A DNA stretch of 64,000 bases from Psychromonas sp. MB-3u-54 (lineage in GTDB: Bacteria; Pseudomonadota; Gammaproteobacteria; Enterobacterales; Psychromonadaceae), in the NCBI RefSeq assembly GCF_002836415.1, contig NZ_PJBP01000084.1, forward strand, positions 20,819-84,818, written 5' to 3'. The position numbers and the translations under genes are program-made. The notes under the pieces are model-generated. The model saw nothing but the letters and a program-made list of their open reading frames with translations, ran no database searches and had not been told where the DNA came from. Shown piece by piece: positions 51,638 through 61,132 of the stretch (position 1 is its first letter; each line of letters starts with the position of its first letter).

Positions 51638-51791
51638 TTCTCTCTGACTTAAAAAATCTTATCATAAAAAATACCGCAATCCTGTCTTTATAAACACAAA
51701 TCGCTAATATGTAATCAACAACAGCTATTTTATCTACCTTATATTTATGTTATTTTTAACCTTTAAATTCAGTTGATTTATGGAGTATACG

Positions 51792-52649
51792 ATGGTGCTA
51801 GTGGAAAGTTTTTTTGATCAGGAAACTAATACGGTCTCCTATGTAATTGCTGATTCGACAAGCAAAAAATGTGCTGTCATTGATAGCGTGATGGGATTTG
51901 ACCTAAGCTCAGGCCGAACCAATACTGTGTCGGCTGATCTCATTATTGATTACCTAAACGTGCAGCAGTTTACCTTACAATGGATTTTGGAAACCCACAT
52001 ACATGCAGACCATATAAGCGCCGCCGCTTACATCCAAAGCCAACTTGGAGGAAAAATAGCAATTGGCGAACATGTCACCGAAGTACAGAAAATATTTACC
52101 AAATTGTTTAATGCTCCCGCCAGTTTTGCGAAAAACGGAGAACTATTTGATAAACTTATTCGCGATCAGGAATGTCTTAATATCGGTCAATTAAGTCTTC
52201 ACGCAATACACACACCGGGCCACACCTCCGCCTGTATGAGTTACCTGATCGAAGACGCGCTGTTCGTAGGCGATACTTTATTTATGCCTGATTACGGCAC
52301 AGCTAGAGCTGATTTTCCAGGTGGAAATGCACAGACGCTATACCGTTCTATTCAAAAACTATTAAAACTACCGGATCAAACCCGCGTTTTTACATGCCAT
52401 GATTATAAAACCCCGGAGCGAGAAGAGTTCGCTTGGCAGAGCAGTATTGGGCAGCAGAGAATGAATGTGCACTTAGCCAATGGTGTTAGCGAAGCTGAAT
52501 TTGTAGATTTTAGGAAACAACGAGACAAAAAATTATCTCTCCCCCGTTTGTTTCTTCCTTCCGTTCAAATCAACATGCGGGCCGGACGCTTTCCAGAACC
52601 CGCCTCTAATGGTATTTCATACCTGTTAACACCTGTTAACCAGCTTTAA
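51792..52649 (+). CDS. Metallo-beta-lactamase-fold hydrolase, ETHE1/persulfide-dioxygenase-like
   Basis: From ATG at 51792 (GGAG site) the protein is 285 aa with the zinc/iron site of the fold: HIHADHI (HxHxDH), HTPGHTSACMSY and VGDTLFMPDYGTARADFPGG. This last block is characteristic of the ETHE1/BLH subgroup, and FTCHDY supplies the final His. ETHE1 enzymes oxidise glutathione persulfide with a single Fe(II); glyoxalase II lacks the TARxDFPGG block. No rhodanese gene is adjacent. A role in sulfide or persulfide detoxification is likely but inferred. It is a single-gene unit. Confidence 0.82.
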   Translation: MVLVESFFDQETNTVSYVIADSTSKKCAVIDSVMGFDLSSGRTNTVSADLIIDYLNVQQFTLQWILETHIHADHISAAAYIQSQLGGKIAIGEHVTEVQKIFTKLFNAPASFAKNGELFDKLIRDQECLNIGQLSLHAIHTPGHTSACMSYLIEDALFVGDTLFMPDYGTARADFPGGNAQTLYRSIQKLLKLPDQTRVFTCHDYKTPEREEFAWQSSIGQQRMNVHLANGVSEAEFVDFRKQRDKKLSLPRLFLPSVQINMRAGRFPEPASNGISYLLTPVNQL

Positions 52650-52751
52650 GGTAATAAAGACTGTAAAGATGCTAAATTACTGAGCACAACGGATTATAAA
52701 GACATTTTTTATGCCTTAAAGCCGCTCATAATCAAAACCCAAATAAGGATA

Positions 52752-53228
52752 TTATTTTAGTTTTCCCCAAGGATTACTAGGATCATATGCAGGCTCAGTT
52801 TTGTTTGTTTTACGATCAGTTCCGTGTTCTCGCTTATGAGACACTTTATCATGCTGCTGTGTTTTAGCCTTAAAGTTCGAGGCAGCCTTGGCCTGGGAAA
52901 GCTCTATTGATTCTACCGTCAGAATCATCGGATCACGTGCTACTATACCCGGTGCAAAACCGCGCTCACGAGGCGCTAATTCATACTCTTCCGAATCTGG
53001 TTTGGGCATGCGTTTAAAACGGTATAAATAAAACTCTTCTAATTTTGCTCTTGCCCACTCCGTCTTTCTAAGGAATTTGAGACTACCGTCAATGGAAGGG
53101 TTAGTTTTAAAACAATGAAAACGTAAAGCGGTAGATAGTATCTCCCAACCGTAAAACTCAACTAATTCAGTCAGTAGCACTTCTAATTTAAGGCCGTGTA
53201 ACGGGTTGTTCTGTTGTTCTTTGATCAT
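52752..53228 (-). CDS. VF530-family (DUF2132) DNA-binding-like protein
   Basis: The 158-aa protein starts with the VF530 domain ([64 protein letters not shown], about 7-72). A polar, basic, low-complexity tail follows ([24 protein letters not shown]...) and is about twice as long as the domain needs. The solved V. fischeri member suggests nucleic-acid binding, and the Lys/His-rich tail agrees with that. The start has an AGGA site. Confidence 0.83.
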   Translation of the reverse strand: MIKEQQNNPLHGLKLEVLLTELVEFYGWEILSTALRFHCFKTNPSIDGSLKFLRKTEWARAKLEEFYLYRFKRMPKPDSEEYELAPRERGFAPGIVARDPMILTVESIELSQAKAASNFKAKTQQHDKVSHKREHGTDRKTNKTEPAYDPSNPWGKLK

Positions 53229-53483
53229 GGGTGTTCCTAATAGGACTGTATTTTAAGGCAGTTATTATACGTCTTAGTGGCTCACAATCACTAACAAAAA
53301 ACAAATGCATAGAAAAGTAGCCTGGAATGCAGTTAAGCATTAAACGAGTGTAAAAATAGTGCGTTAGCTTATGGTATTATAATCCACACTGTTTTTTATT
53401 TTATGCTTGGCTTTTTGTTTATAAAGCAGGCGCTATTTTCCCACTGACCGATGAGTTCATTTTGCAGTGGGTTCAGGAGAAAT

Positions 53484-54137
53484 ATGCCGTATCCAATATT
53501 GTATTCTTTACATCGCTGTCCTTATGCAATGCGCGCCAGAACGGCTATTTTATTGGCACAACAAACTGTTTTATTACGTGATATTGTGATGAAAAATAAA
53601 CCTGTTGAGATGTTAAGCGCTTCAGTAAAAGGAACTGTACCTGTATTAATATCTGATCATCAATCTGTTATCGATGAAAGCTTGGATATTATGATTTGGG
53701 CATTAGATAAAAATGATCCTGATGACTTATTATACAAGAACCAACCGGAGGCTTTATCGGAAATGCTTAACTTGATAAGCAGAAACGATAATGAGTTTGT
53801 AAATAACCTGAAAAAATATAAAGTGACAGCCCGCTACCATGACATTGAGGAACAATTCTACCGCCAAAAATGTGAATTATTTATTGCAGAATTGGAACAA
53901 CGTTTAACTGCACAAGCTTATATTATGGGCGAAAAACCAAGCTTAGCTGATATTGCTATTCTACCCTTTATTCGCCAATTTTCGCGAACGGATCGCCAGT
54001 GGTACTTACAAGCGCCCTATCCAAATCTGCGACTGTGGCTTAAAACCCATATCCAAAGCCCGCTATTCAGCAAAATAATGACAAAATACCCGCAATGGTT
54101 AGATCACCGAGAGGAAATGTTATTTCCTTTAAAATAA
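53484..54137 (+). CDS. Glutathione S-transferase family protein
   Basis: From ATG at 53484 (AGGAG site) the protein is 217 aa. It has an N-terminal thioredoxin-like domain with the active segment YSLHRCPYAMRARTAILLAQQ (CPYAMRAR, as in beta/omega-type GSTs that use Cys) and the GSH-binding strand GTVPVLISDHQSVIDESLDIMIW. The C-terminal helical domain contains GEKPSLADIAILPFIRQF. It should conjugate or reduce with glutathione. The upstream in-frame start at 53451 is less likely. Confidence 0.87.
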   Translation: MPYPILYSLHRCPYAMRARTAILLAQQTVLLRDIVMKNKPVEMLSASVKGTVPVLISDHQSVIDESLDIMIWALDKNDPDDLLYKNQPEALSEMLNLISRNDNEFVNNLKKYKVTARYHDIEEQFYRQKCELFIAELEQRLTAQAYIMGEKPSLADIAILPFIRQFSRTDRQWYLQAPYPNLRLWLKTHIQSPLFSKIMTKYPQWLDHREEMLFPLK

Positions 54138-54210
54138 TAACTGGCGGAATATTTCGAAATGAAAATAATCACCCCTGCATAACGGGGATGTCCTTCGGCA
54201 AAAAGTACAC

Positions 54211-55248
54211 TCAACTGTTCCCTATAAAGTAAAAAAGACAGTCGGTTTTGGCGATAAAGGGGTTGGTTGTCATCATAAAGACTTTAATGGGATGACGGCA
54301 GAATAGTTTGCCTTCTCGCATCTCAAAAAACTCATCGAGACGCTCATTTCCCAAGTGATCTATCGCCGTCAATTGAGCGAAACCATTCGGATTCAAATAA
54401 CCGATAAACTCATCGCTGGTCAGCATGCCATAGTTAAACTTATAGGCTTGCTCTGGCAACGTTATTACAGCGTCATCATAGGGCGCTTCAGCATAGGCCA
54501 CTTCACCCTGGTTTTTAGTTTCTAATCGAATCGGATTGTGAAAAATATTTATTGGGTATTGACCATTAACATCAGCCATTACCCGTTCGGCAGACAAATA
54601 ACGGTGTAATCCTTCATGAGCAATGATTTGTGAGGATCGATCCTGTGCGCCACCACATTCGATGGTCACGGTGATCATATTTTCTTCACTTTGCTCCATT
54701 AATGCACCTAAGCGTAAATCAGTTACAATCAGATCATTGGTAAATAACGAGGTAATGGCAATGTGGTTTGCATCTTCGGTAATGGCAACCCCGAATGACG
54801 GGCCAGATCCGGAAGTATTATGAATATCAATCAGGCATTCTGGCTTAACCTCTTTTAATAAGTCTAAAATGGCTTTCGCTATTTGTCCCTGCTGATCATA
54901 ATAAGGGGCTCTAAAGCAGCGATTTAAATCACGTTTACCGGCCAGCATTCGCTGAGAAAAAAGGGGGTTAGTGGAAGCGGCTTGTACCGATCCAATAATA
55001 AATAAGGTATCAAACCTTGGTGTTGTTTTAGCTTTCAAATAATCAAAAACAGCTTGTATCCCCGACGGCTCATTACCATGCAGTAAGGTGCATACTGCAC
55101 GCGTTTTACTTGAGTCTTCACCGGTCAGAAAAATGGCGGTGGCTTTTTGCAAATAATGTAAAAAGCTTGCAACCGATGCGCCAAAATCATCCGGATTCGG
55201 GTTCTCCAAATAGTTTAAATATAAAGCCTGCGATATTAAGTTACTCAA
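54211..55248 (-). CDS. Succinylglutamate desuccinylase/aspartoacylase-family hydrolase
   Basis: The 345-aa protein has the zinc motif of the AstE/ASPA carboxypeptidase-like fold: HGNEPSG (about 62-68, His and Glu ligands) and later DIHNTSGSGPSFG, whose His completes the site. It also has TVTIECGGAQ near residue 196. Family enzymes cleave N-acyl amino acids; the substrate here is unknown. The start codon is TTG overlapping the stop of the GCS2-type gene upstream (TTGA), so the two are translated together. That coupling suggests the hydrolase acts on a product or relative of the ligase's gamma-glutamyl-type compound. Confidence 0.83.
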   Translation of the reverse strand: MSNLISQALYLNYLENPNPDDFGASVASFLHYLQKATAIFLTGEDSSKTRAVCTLLHGNEPSGIQAVFDYLKAKTTPRFDTLFIIGSVQAASTNPLFSQRMLAGKRDLNRCFRAPYYDQQGQIAKAILDLLKEVKPECLIDIHNTSGSGPSFGVAITEDANHIAITSLFTNDLIVTDLRLGALMEQSEENMITVTIECGGAQDRSSQIIAHEGLHRYLSAERVMADVNGQYPINIFHNPIRLETKNQGEVAYAEAPYDDAVITLPEQAYKFNYGMLTSDEFIGYLNPNGFAQLTAIDHLGNERLDEFFEMREGKLFCRHPIKVFMMTTNPFIAKTDCLFYFIGNS

Positions 55249-56732
55249 ATTTTTTCACTCCATTCATGGACAGCTTTACCCGTTTGGTATTGTTTATAAT
55301 AAAGCTCAACTAATTGTGCTAAGGCTGTTTGTCTATCTTCGCTTTGAATAAGTTTATCGAACACATTAATTTGCCATTGTGCCCCATTCATTCGGCTTTC
55401 GAGTCCAGCGTTAATAATCTCCATTTGCTGTTTTATCTCAGTTTCCTCAATGCCCAATTGAGATAGGCCATCTTCCGCAAACGGAAGTAAATCATTGAGT
55501 ATGCTGATTACAGGGCGTTCCTGCAGTTTTCCGGTTCTCAAATTCGGCCAAAATAAACAAGCATTTAAACCGTGTTTTGCTGCACGATAAAAATTTTTTT
55601 CGGCATAATAAAAAGGAATAGCTGGCAATGTTTTTATTAAGTGCCCTTGTAAACCACGTATTAAACCACTCATCAGCGCAGCACTTGCAAGCATATTTGC
55701 GGGGCTAGGTCCGGCAGGAAGTGCACGTAACTCAATGCGTAAATGCCCATTATCAAGCGGATCATAGACAGGACGGTTCCAATTCCAAATACTGCCCACG
55801 TGTAATCTTAATTCGCTCAATGAAGGCGCTTGCCCCGCCCTTAGCTGTGCAAAGGGATTTTCCTGAGAACAAACCGGAAAAATGGGGTCAAACAGGTAAA
55901 CAGCTTCGGCAAACAGATCGTAAACATCGCTACGAAGCCACCCAAAACCATAAAATACACGCGCAGGGAAATGCTTATCTATAGCGTATTGAGTACGACA
56001 ATCCGTTGCCTGTTTAAACAACGCAATGCGCGTTTCATGCCAAAGTTTTCGGCCTAAAAAGAAGGGGGAGTTAGCTGAGAGAGCGAGCACCAAAGGAATT
56101 GTTAGCTGGGCGGCGTTATAGGCATCGGCAAAATCACTCGGATTAACACGGTAGTGAAACTGAAAAGAAGTTGCCGCACCTTCTGCCGTAATATCCGGCC
56201 AATGGAGATCTAAAACATCTTCACCGCGAATGTGCAGATGAAAATCTGAACCGCGTTTACGCCTCAAGGTTTTTGCCAGAATATGGTAGCGAGGTAACTC
56301 GGTTAATGCGTTAAGCCCGAGATCCTTAGCTTGCAGGGTGGGTAAAATACCGATCGGCAATATTCTGGCCTGCATTTGTTTTGCGGAATAGGTCAGACTG
56401 TTAAGCAGTTCAATCATCTGTTTTTTTATTGTTGTGAAGGGGGATTTATTCTGCATCACTGGCATAAAATTATATTCAAGATTAAAGCGGTTTAACTCCA
56501 AGGTTAACTGCTTATCATTAACTAAATCAAGCAGGGCTAAATTGATTGGTTTTGCAGCACTTTGCGCATCGATAATATAAAGCTCTAACTCGGCACCAAA
56601 AGAAGGAGCACCCCGCCCAAATTCCGGTTGCGCTAAGAGTGTTTTTAATGCCTTTAGGCTTTCATTCAAGCGTTTCCGGTATTGCTCAAAGTCCCGCGCC
56701 GTAAACTGGGTTTGCTGTATATCTTTTCCCAA
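55245..56732 (-). CDS. Glutamate-cysteine ligase-family (GCS2/YbdK-like) amidoligase
   Basis: The 495-aa protein has the GCS2 fold: a GAELELYIID start (about 44-52), the stretch ELNRFNLEYNFMP, the core block FHLHIRGEDVLDLHWPDITAEGAATSFQFHYRV, and an H-x-G-x-IWNWNRPVYD segment (HVGSIWNWNRPVYD) followed by LRIELRALPAGPS. It should form a gamma-glutamyl amide bond with ATP. It is longer than YbdK (about 370 aa) because of a C-terminal extension. The start is TTG with a GAGGA site; no ATG lies closer. It forms a two-gene operon with the aspartoacylase-type gene. Confidence 0.82.
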   Translation of the reverse strand: MGKDIQQTQFTARDFEQYRKRLNESLKALKTLLAQPEFGRGAPSFGAELELYIIDAQSAAKPINLALLDLVNDKQLTLELNRFNLEYNFMPVMQNKSPFTTIKKQMIELLNSLTYSAKQMQARILPIGILPTLQAKDLGLNALTELPRYHILAKTLRRKRGSDFHLHIRGEDVLDLHWPDITAEGAATSFQFHYRVNPSDFADAYNAAQLTIPLVLALSANSPFFLGRKLWHETRIALFKQATDCRTQYAIDKHFPARVFYGFGWLRSDVYDLFAEAVYLFDPIFPVCSQENPFAQLRAGQAPSLSELRLHVGSIWNWNRPVYDPLDNGHLRIELRALPAGPSPANMLASAALMSGLIRGLQGHLIKTLPAIPFYYAEKNFYRAAKHGLNACLFWPNLRTGKLQERPVISILNDLLPFAEDGLSQLGIEETEIKQQMEIINAGLESRMNGAQWQINVFDKLIQSEDRQTALAQLVELYYKQYQTGKAVHEWSEKI

Positions 56733-57108
56733 ATGAGGATCCTCAGGAGGCCGTAGGTGAGAATTTAATAGTGGTGGATACTATGACTAAGAATAGTCTT
56801 TTTTGAAGAGGATGCATGTCATTCAGATTGAATCTGCAGTATAAAATTTAATTTTCAGATCGCGCATTAAATACAATTAATTTTGGGCAATCGAAGAATA
56901 AAAAGATTGCTGCGGTCTTTATCGGTGAAGATACATTTTTCGTAAAACATAATCATGGAATAACAACTGGTATCACGGAGAGTCAAGCGTGACGGGCTAA
57001 TCTGCGCTGGTCAACAAATTAACCCTGAAATTGGAGTGAGATGAACCTGTAATGGACAACTTTTTTGGCTAAAAAATATTAAGGTATCCTTTAGCGGCGG
57101 CTGCTCAG
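56733..57108. other. Gene-free stretch between GCS2-type gene and fumC
   Basis: No gene, clear terminator or repeat is recognised in this region. It should hold the promoter of the minus-strand ligase operon. Confidence 0.35.
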
Positions 57109-58479
57109 TTATTTACGAATGCCTCCCGTGGTGAGCGCAATAGGATCCAAAATTTCAATTAATTGCTCACGACTGATCTCGGTTTCCTCCTCTGCCACGT
57201 CAATAATATTTCGGCCGCTCTGATAAGCCTTTTTGGCAATTTCAGCGGCTTTCGCATAACCAATAATAGGGTTAAGGGCGGTCACTAAGATAGGATTTCG
57301 GGCCAACGACTGCTGCAGTTTATCCGTTTTGACAATAAAACCTGCGATCGCTTTATCGCCCAGCAAGCTCGCTGAATTCGCCAGTATCTCCACACTTTCC
57401 AGCAGATTATAAGCAATCACAGGTAACATAACGTTAAGCTCAAAATTACCCGATTGCCCCGCAATAGTGATGGTCGCATCATTACCTATGACCTGTGCAG
57501 AGACCATTGCGACCGCTTCAGGTATAACCGGATTTACCTTACCCGGCATGATTGATGAGCCCGGCTGCAATGCTTCAAGCTCAATTTCCCCGATACCGCT
57601 TAACGGGCCCGAGTTCATCCAACGTAAATCATTGGCTATTTTCATTAAACTCACCGCAACCACTTTTAATTGCCCGGATAATGCCACAGCCACATCTTGA
57701 CCGGCTAAACTTGCAAAAAAATTATCACTCGGCTCAAATTTAAGCCCGGTATCTTTCGTTAACGCAGCGCAAAAAGTTTGCGCAAAGTCGGGATGGGTAT
57801 TGATGCCTGTTCCCACGGCTGTGCCACCTAGGGCTAAACGATGTAAGCGATTGCGCACCGATTCCAGTCCTGCTATTCCTTGCTCAATTTGCCCCGCCCA
57901 ACCGGATAGTTCCTGACCCATGCTGACGGGCATAGCATCCATCAAGTGAGTACGCCCGGTTTTAATATGTTCGCTTACACTAACGGATTTATTTAGAATG
58001 GTTTTATGCAGGTGCTTTAAGGCAGGTAAAAGGTGATTACTGAGTGCAATAGCGGCACTAATATGGATAGTACTTGGAATAACATCGTTGCTGCTTTGTC
58101 CCATATTAACGTGATCATTGGCGTCAATGGCATTGCCCGCAAGTGTTGCGATCACCTCATTCATATTCATATTGGTACTGGTACCGGAGCCGGTTTGAAA
58201 TACATCAACAGGAAACTGATTCGAGTGTTTGCCCGAGGCAATCAAGTTTGCGCTGTGGATAATACCATCGGCTCTCTTCTGGTCGAGCAAGCCTAATTCT
58301 AAATTAGCCTGTGCAGCAGATTTTTTGAGTAAAGCCAATGCCTGAATAAAGCGTTTTGGAAGGGTTAGGCCACTGATCGGGAAGTTGTTTATTGCTCGTT
58401 GGGTTTGTGCGCCATAAAGTGCGTCCTCAGGAACATCAATATTCCCCAGACTGTCGCTTTCATTTCTAAAACTGCTCAT
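57109..58479 (-). CDS. fumC: Class II fumarate hydratase
   Basis: From ATG at 58479 (AAAGGA site) the protein is 456 aa, the normal FumC length. It has the N-terminal GNIDVPEDALYGAQTQRAINNFPISG, QTGSGTSTNMNMNEVIA, GQSSNDVIPSTIHI, GRTHLMDAMPVSMGQE and the superfamily signature GSSIMPGKVNPVIPE. It hydrates fumarate to malate in the TCA cycle and is oxygen-stable, lacking an Fe-S cluster. A longer start at 58536 would add 19 residues unlike FumC. It stands alone; its product malate is the substrate of maeA 7 kb away, but the two are not co-transcribed. Confidence 0.94.
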   Translation of the reverse strand: MSSFRNESDSLGNIDVPEDALYGAQTQRAINNFPISGLTLPKRFIQALALLKKSAAQANLELGLLDQKRADGIIHSANLIASGKHSNQFPVDVFQTGSGTSTNMNMNEVIATLAGNAIDANDHVNMGQSSNDVIPSTIHISAAIALSNHLLPALKHLHKTILNKSVSVSEHIKTGRTHLMDAMPVSMGQELSGWAGQIEQGIAGLESVRNRLHRLALGGTAVGTGINTHPDFAQTFCAALTKDTGLKFEPSDNFFASLAGQDVAVALSGQLKVVAVSLMKIANDLRWMNSGPLSGIGEIELEALQPGSSIMPGKVNPVIPEAVAMVSAQVIGNDATITIAGQSGNFELNVMLPVIAYNLLESVEILANSASLLGDKAIAGFIVKTDKLQQSLARNPILVTALNPIIGYAKAAEIAKKAYQSGRNIIDVAEEETEISREQLIEILDPIALTTGGIRK

Positions 58480-58925
58480 AGTGCCGTCCTTTATTTGAAT
58501 ATAACAAGTTGTTAAAAAATGTTTAAATCGGTGCATACTCTATTATGGTTTATTGCTCGGTTATCCCACTCATAACGTGCATTTTATTTATAAAGAGAAC
58601 GAATCAACACCAGCCTCATCAAATGAGTTTAATGATCCCAATAATTAAACCAGAATAAAAAAGCGGGTGATCACAATCTTTTTTCTATTTTCTAGCATAC
58701 TGGTCTATTCTTTTATAAATCAATGAATAAGGGATCAGAAGATAGATCATAAACCATGCTCTGTTTGAATTTTTATTTGTCTCACTTTAAAACCTAGCTG
58801 CACAAGCTAAAACGATGTTATTCATCAGATAGGATTTCATTAACTTAGAACTGATGAAATTTAAAGTGCTATGTGTCATGTTTTAAAGGTGAACTATAGT
58901 GCTAAACGAATAGTAACGAATATAA
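58480..58925. other. Divergent intergenic region upstream of fumC
   Basis: No gene is recognised. It is AT-rich with no called promoter, and ends in mobile element copy B. Confidence 0.35.
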
Positions 58926-59080
58926 TACCAAAAGAACTAAAATGGGGATCAGTCTAGCTTGTTAAAATAAACTCTAACTGCATTGTGAATTTTATTCAGA
59001 ATAACCTTCGAATGCAACCCACCCTTGTTAGGGTTGATTTTTCTGTGCAGTACTTGATCACTTGATTAATTTCTTTGGTA
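58926..59080 (+). mobile_element. MITE-like element, copy B (155 bp)
   Basis: The left end (TACCAAAAGAACTAAAA) matches copy C nearly base for base, and the right end is TGATCACTTGATTAATTTCTTTGGTA. Most of the interior of copy C is missing. The flanks are TAA and AAA. It ends 26 nt before the DUF2189 start codon. Confidence 0.78.
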
Positions 59081-59106
59081 AAACCTGCTGTCCATAGGAG
59101 AATAGT

Positions 59107-59889
59107 ATGCCGTTAAGTCCAACTAATAAAGAGCACAACCATGAATATGCGCGCACCATAGAAAGCAATAAAGTTGAAATTTTTGCCCCTTTCCATTGGT
59201 TATCACTGGGCGCAAAAGATTTTATCGCCGCACCGTTAATTAGCCTTGTTTATGGCGTGATTTTCAGTTTAATACCGGTTGTTATTATGTATCTTTACCG
59301 TGAAACAGATAACCATCTTATCAATATAAGCATGACTATTACCTTTACCTTGATTGCTCCAGTCTTTGCCGCGGCACTCTATGATATTTCTTGGGAGTTA
59401 GAAAAAGGTCATAAACCCTCTTTTTCTCATAGTGTTAAGTCGATGTTTCGTAATCCCGTTGGCGCATGGGCATTTGCCGTTATTATACTGCTTATTATGA
59501 CGGCCTGGCTGCGCATTGCGGTGCTCGTTTATGCGCTTTATCCCGCTTCACTTAATCCGACATTTGAAGAATTATTGGCTTTTTTAAGCTTGGGTACTGT
59601 CTTAGGCGCAGTCATCTTAGTCGCCGTTCTGGTTCTTTCAGCCTTTACGCCACAAATTTTACTGGAACGTAAAGTTGATATTATGACGGCAATATTTACA
59701 TCAACCAGAGCAGTAATAAATAATTTTTATGCCATGTTAGTGTGGGGATTAATACTGATTATTTTTGTGTTTCTGGGATTTTTAACCTCTGCGGTAGGTT
59801 TTATCGTGATTATGCCGATTCTTGCTTTTTCCAGTTGGCATGCTTATATTGCGGTTATCAAAACGAAAAAGAAACGCATCTATGAATGA
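59107..59889 (+). CDS. DUF2189-family integral membrane protein
   Basis: The 260-aa protein has six hydrophobic segments. The family's opening block is present (WLSLGAKDFIAAPLISLVYGVIFSLIPVVIMYL), then APVFAAALYDISWELEKGHKPSFSHSV, and a C-terminal hydrophobic pair ending in FSSWHAYIAVI. Function is unknown; members are often near cytochrome oxidase genes, but not here. The start has a good GGAG site just downstream of mobile element copy B. It is convergent with chaN. Confidence 0.83.
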   Translation: MPLSPTNKEHNHEYARTIESNKVEIFAPFHWLSLGAKDFIAAPLISLVYGVIFSLIPVVIMYLYRETDNHLINISMTITFTLIAPVFAAALYDISWELEKGHKPSFSHSVKSMFRNPVGAWAFAVIILLIMTAWLRIAVLVYALYPASLNPTFEELLAFLSLGTVLGAVILVAVLVLSAFTPQILLERKVDIMTAIFTSTRAVINNFYAMLVWGLILIIFVFLGFLTSAVGFIVIMPILAFSSWHAYIAVIKTKKKRIYE

Positions 59890-59948
59890 CCATTAATTGC
59901 CGATCATTCTTACGGTTCACTTTCTCTGCCGTTAAATCATTAAGCTAA

Positions 59949-59987
59949 TGTTGAAGGAGGATCACTCACGGGGTTTCTCCCTCAACA
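59949..59987. terminator. Stem-loop between convergent DUF2189 and chaN-like genes
   Basis: TGTTGAAGGAG and CTCCCTCAACA form a 10-bp stem with one mismatch bulge and a 17-nt loop. A T run is lacking, so it is a tentative bidirectional terminator. Confidence 0.4.
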
Positions 59988-60012
59988 TGCTTTCAGCGAA
60001 TAAAGTCAGGAC

Positions 60013-60942
60013 CTATTGAAGGCATTGTAAATTGTTATTACGCACAGCAAGTGACTTAAAATAAGTTATCCTATTATCGCTTTTTACGAATTTTTGCGGC
60101 GGAGGTATAACCTGTAGGCGGTAATCGCCAATGCCTTTATCCAGCGCTCGTTCGGCACTGACCGGTGTCACTATCACTACCTTTAAATCAGCTTCTCTAC
60201 GCAGAATGCCAGCCGCAATCCCAAGGCCATTTTCAACATGGAAGTTACCGGCAATGTGCATAACCTGTTTGTCAGGATGCACTCCTAAATAGCGTACGAT
60301 ACTTTCCGCCATTGTCTCATCCCAGGCCATTTGCGCTGCAAATTGTTGGTTATTTTGTATTTCATTACCATGATGCATTGAGGCCAGAAATAGATTTTTA
60401 TATGCAGAGGGTTTTGTGAAAATACGCTCGGCTAGCCAAATCCTCTGTTTTGCAGGTAGTCTATTAATATAATCAAGCCCCTCTCTTCCGATACAACTGA
60501 CAATGTTATTAGGTGCATTGCTGGCAATAAGATCAAGTTTATTCAATTTAGCGAATTCAACGAGAGGACGGTAATCACTTTCGTAATTCGGCCACGCGTT
60601 AGCTTGCATTATCAAGGTTGTTTCTCCAATTTCCCCCGCAAGATATTGATTCACAACTTCTTGGCTGTCGCGCGAAAATTGCTCCATAGAGAGTGTTACA
60701 TTAGGATTCTGAAAAAATAGTGCTTTCAGTAGATCCGTCTCAAAACGATGAATAGCACTGTGAGTATGCCACTCGCCGATCAACACCACGTCCGCATTTT
60801 TTACCTGATGCGACAAATCCTGAAGGGTAATAGTTTTCTTGTCTGGCGAGACTATCCGATAGTCAAAATAGGTAGTGATAGCTGTCGGCTGAGTGGAAAG
60901 TGAAGATTTTTGTGCCATAAAAGAAGCACAGCCGGATAACAT
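60013..60942 (-). CDS. ChaN-family haem-binding lipoprotein
   Basis: The 309-aa protein matches ChaN (PF04187): VVLIGEWHTHSAIHRFETDLLKAL, the acidic stretch LSMEQFSRDSQEVVNQYLAGEI, FLASMHHGNEIQ, MAWDETMAESI and HIAGNFHVENGLG. Family members bind haem and are tied to iron uptake. A lipobox LSGC lies only at residues 2-5, so the ATG at 60942 cannot encode a working signal peptide. The frame continues open upstream as RCCINLGLLIMLSGC, a good lipoprotein signal, but without any ATG, GTG or TTG. Either a rare start codon is used or a mutation has removed the real start. Confidence 0.8.
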   Translation of the reverse strand: MLSGCASFMAQKSSLSTQPTAITTYFDYRIVSPDKKTITLQDLSHQVKNADVVLIGEWHTHSAIHRFETDLLKALFFQNPNVTLSMEQFSRDSQEVVNQYLAGEIGETTLIMQANAWPNYESDYRPLVEFAKLNKLDLIASNAPNNIVSCIGREGLDYINRLPAKQRIWLAERIFTKPSAYKNLFLASMHHGNEIQNNQQFAAQMAWDETMAESIVRYLGVHPDKQVMHIAGNFHVENGLGIAAGILRREADLKVVIVTPVSAERALDKGIGDYRLQVIPPPQKFVKSDNRITYFKSLAVRNNNLQCLQ

Positions 60943-61132
60943 TATTAATAAGCCTAAATTGATACAGCATCTTATGTAAGTGTGGAAATAAAAAATAAGT
61001 GACCTCCTGATAACCGTCCGGCAAGTTTACCGCCGGCATTTTTAAAATTGTAAAACCGGCATTTTATCAATAAATAGCGTCTTGAATAAAGGCAGTGATT
61101 ATATCTGCTATCAGATAAGCGTAAAAAAGCTT

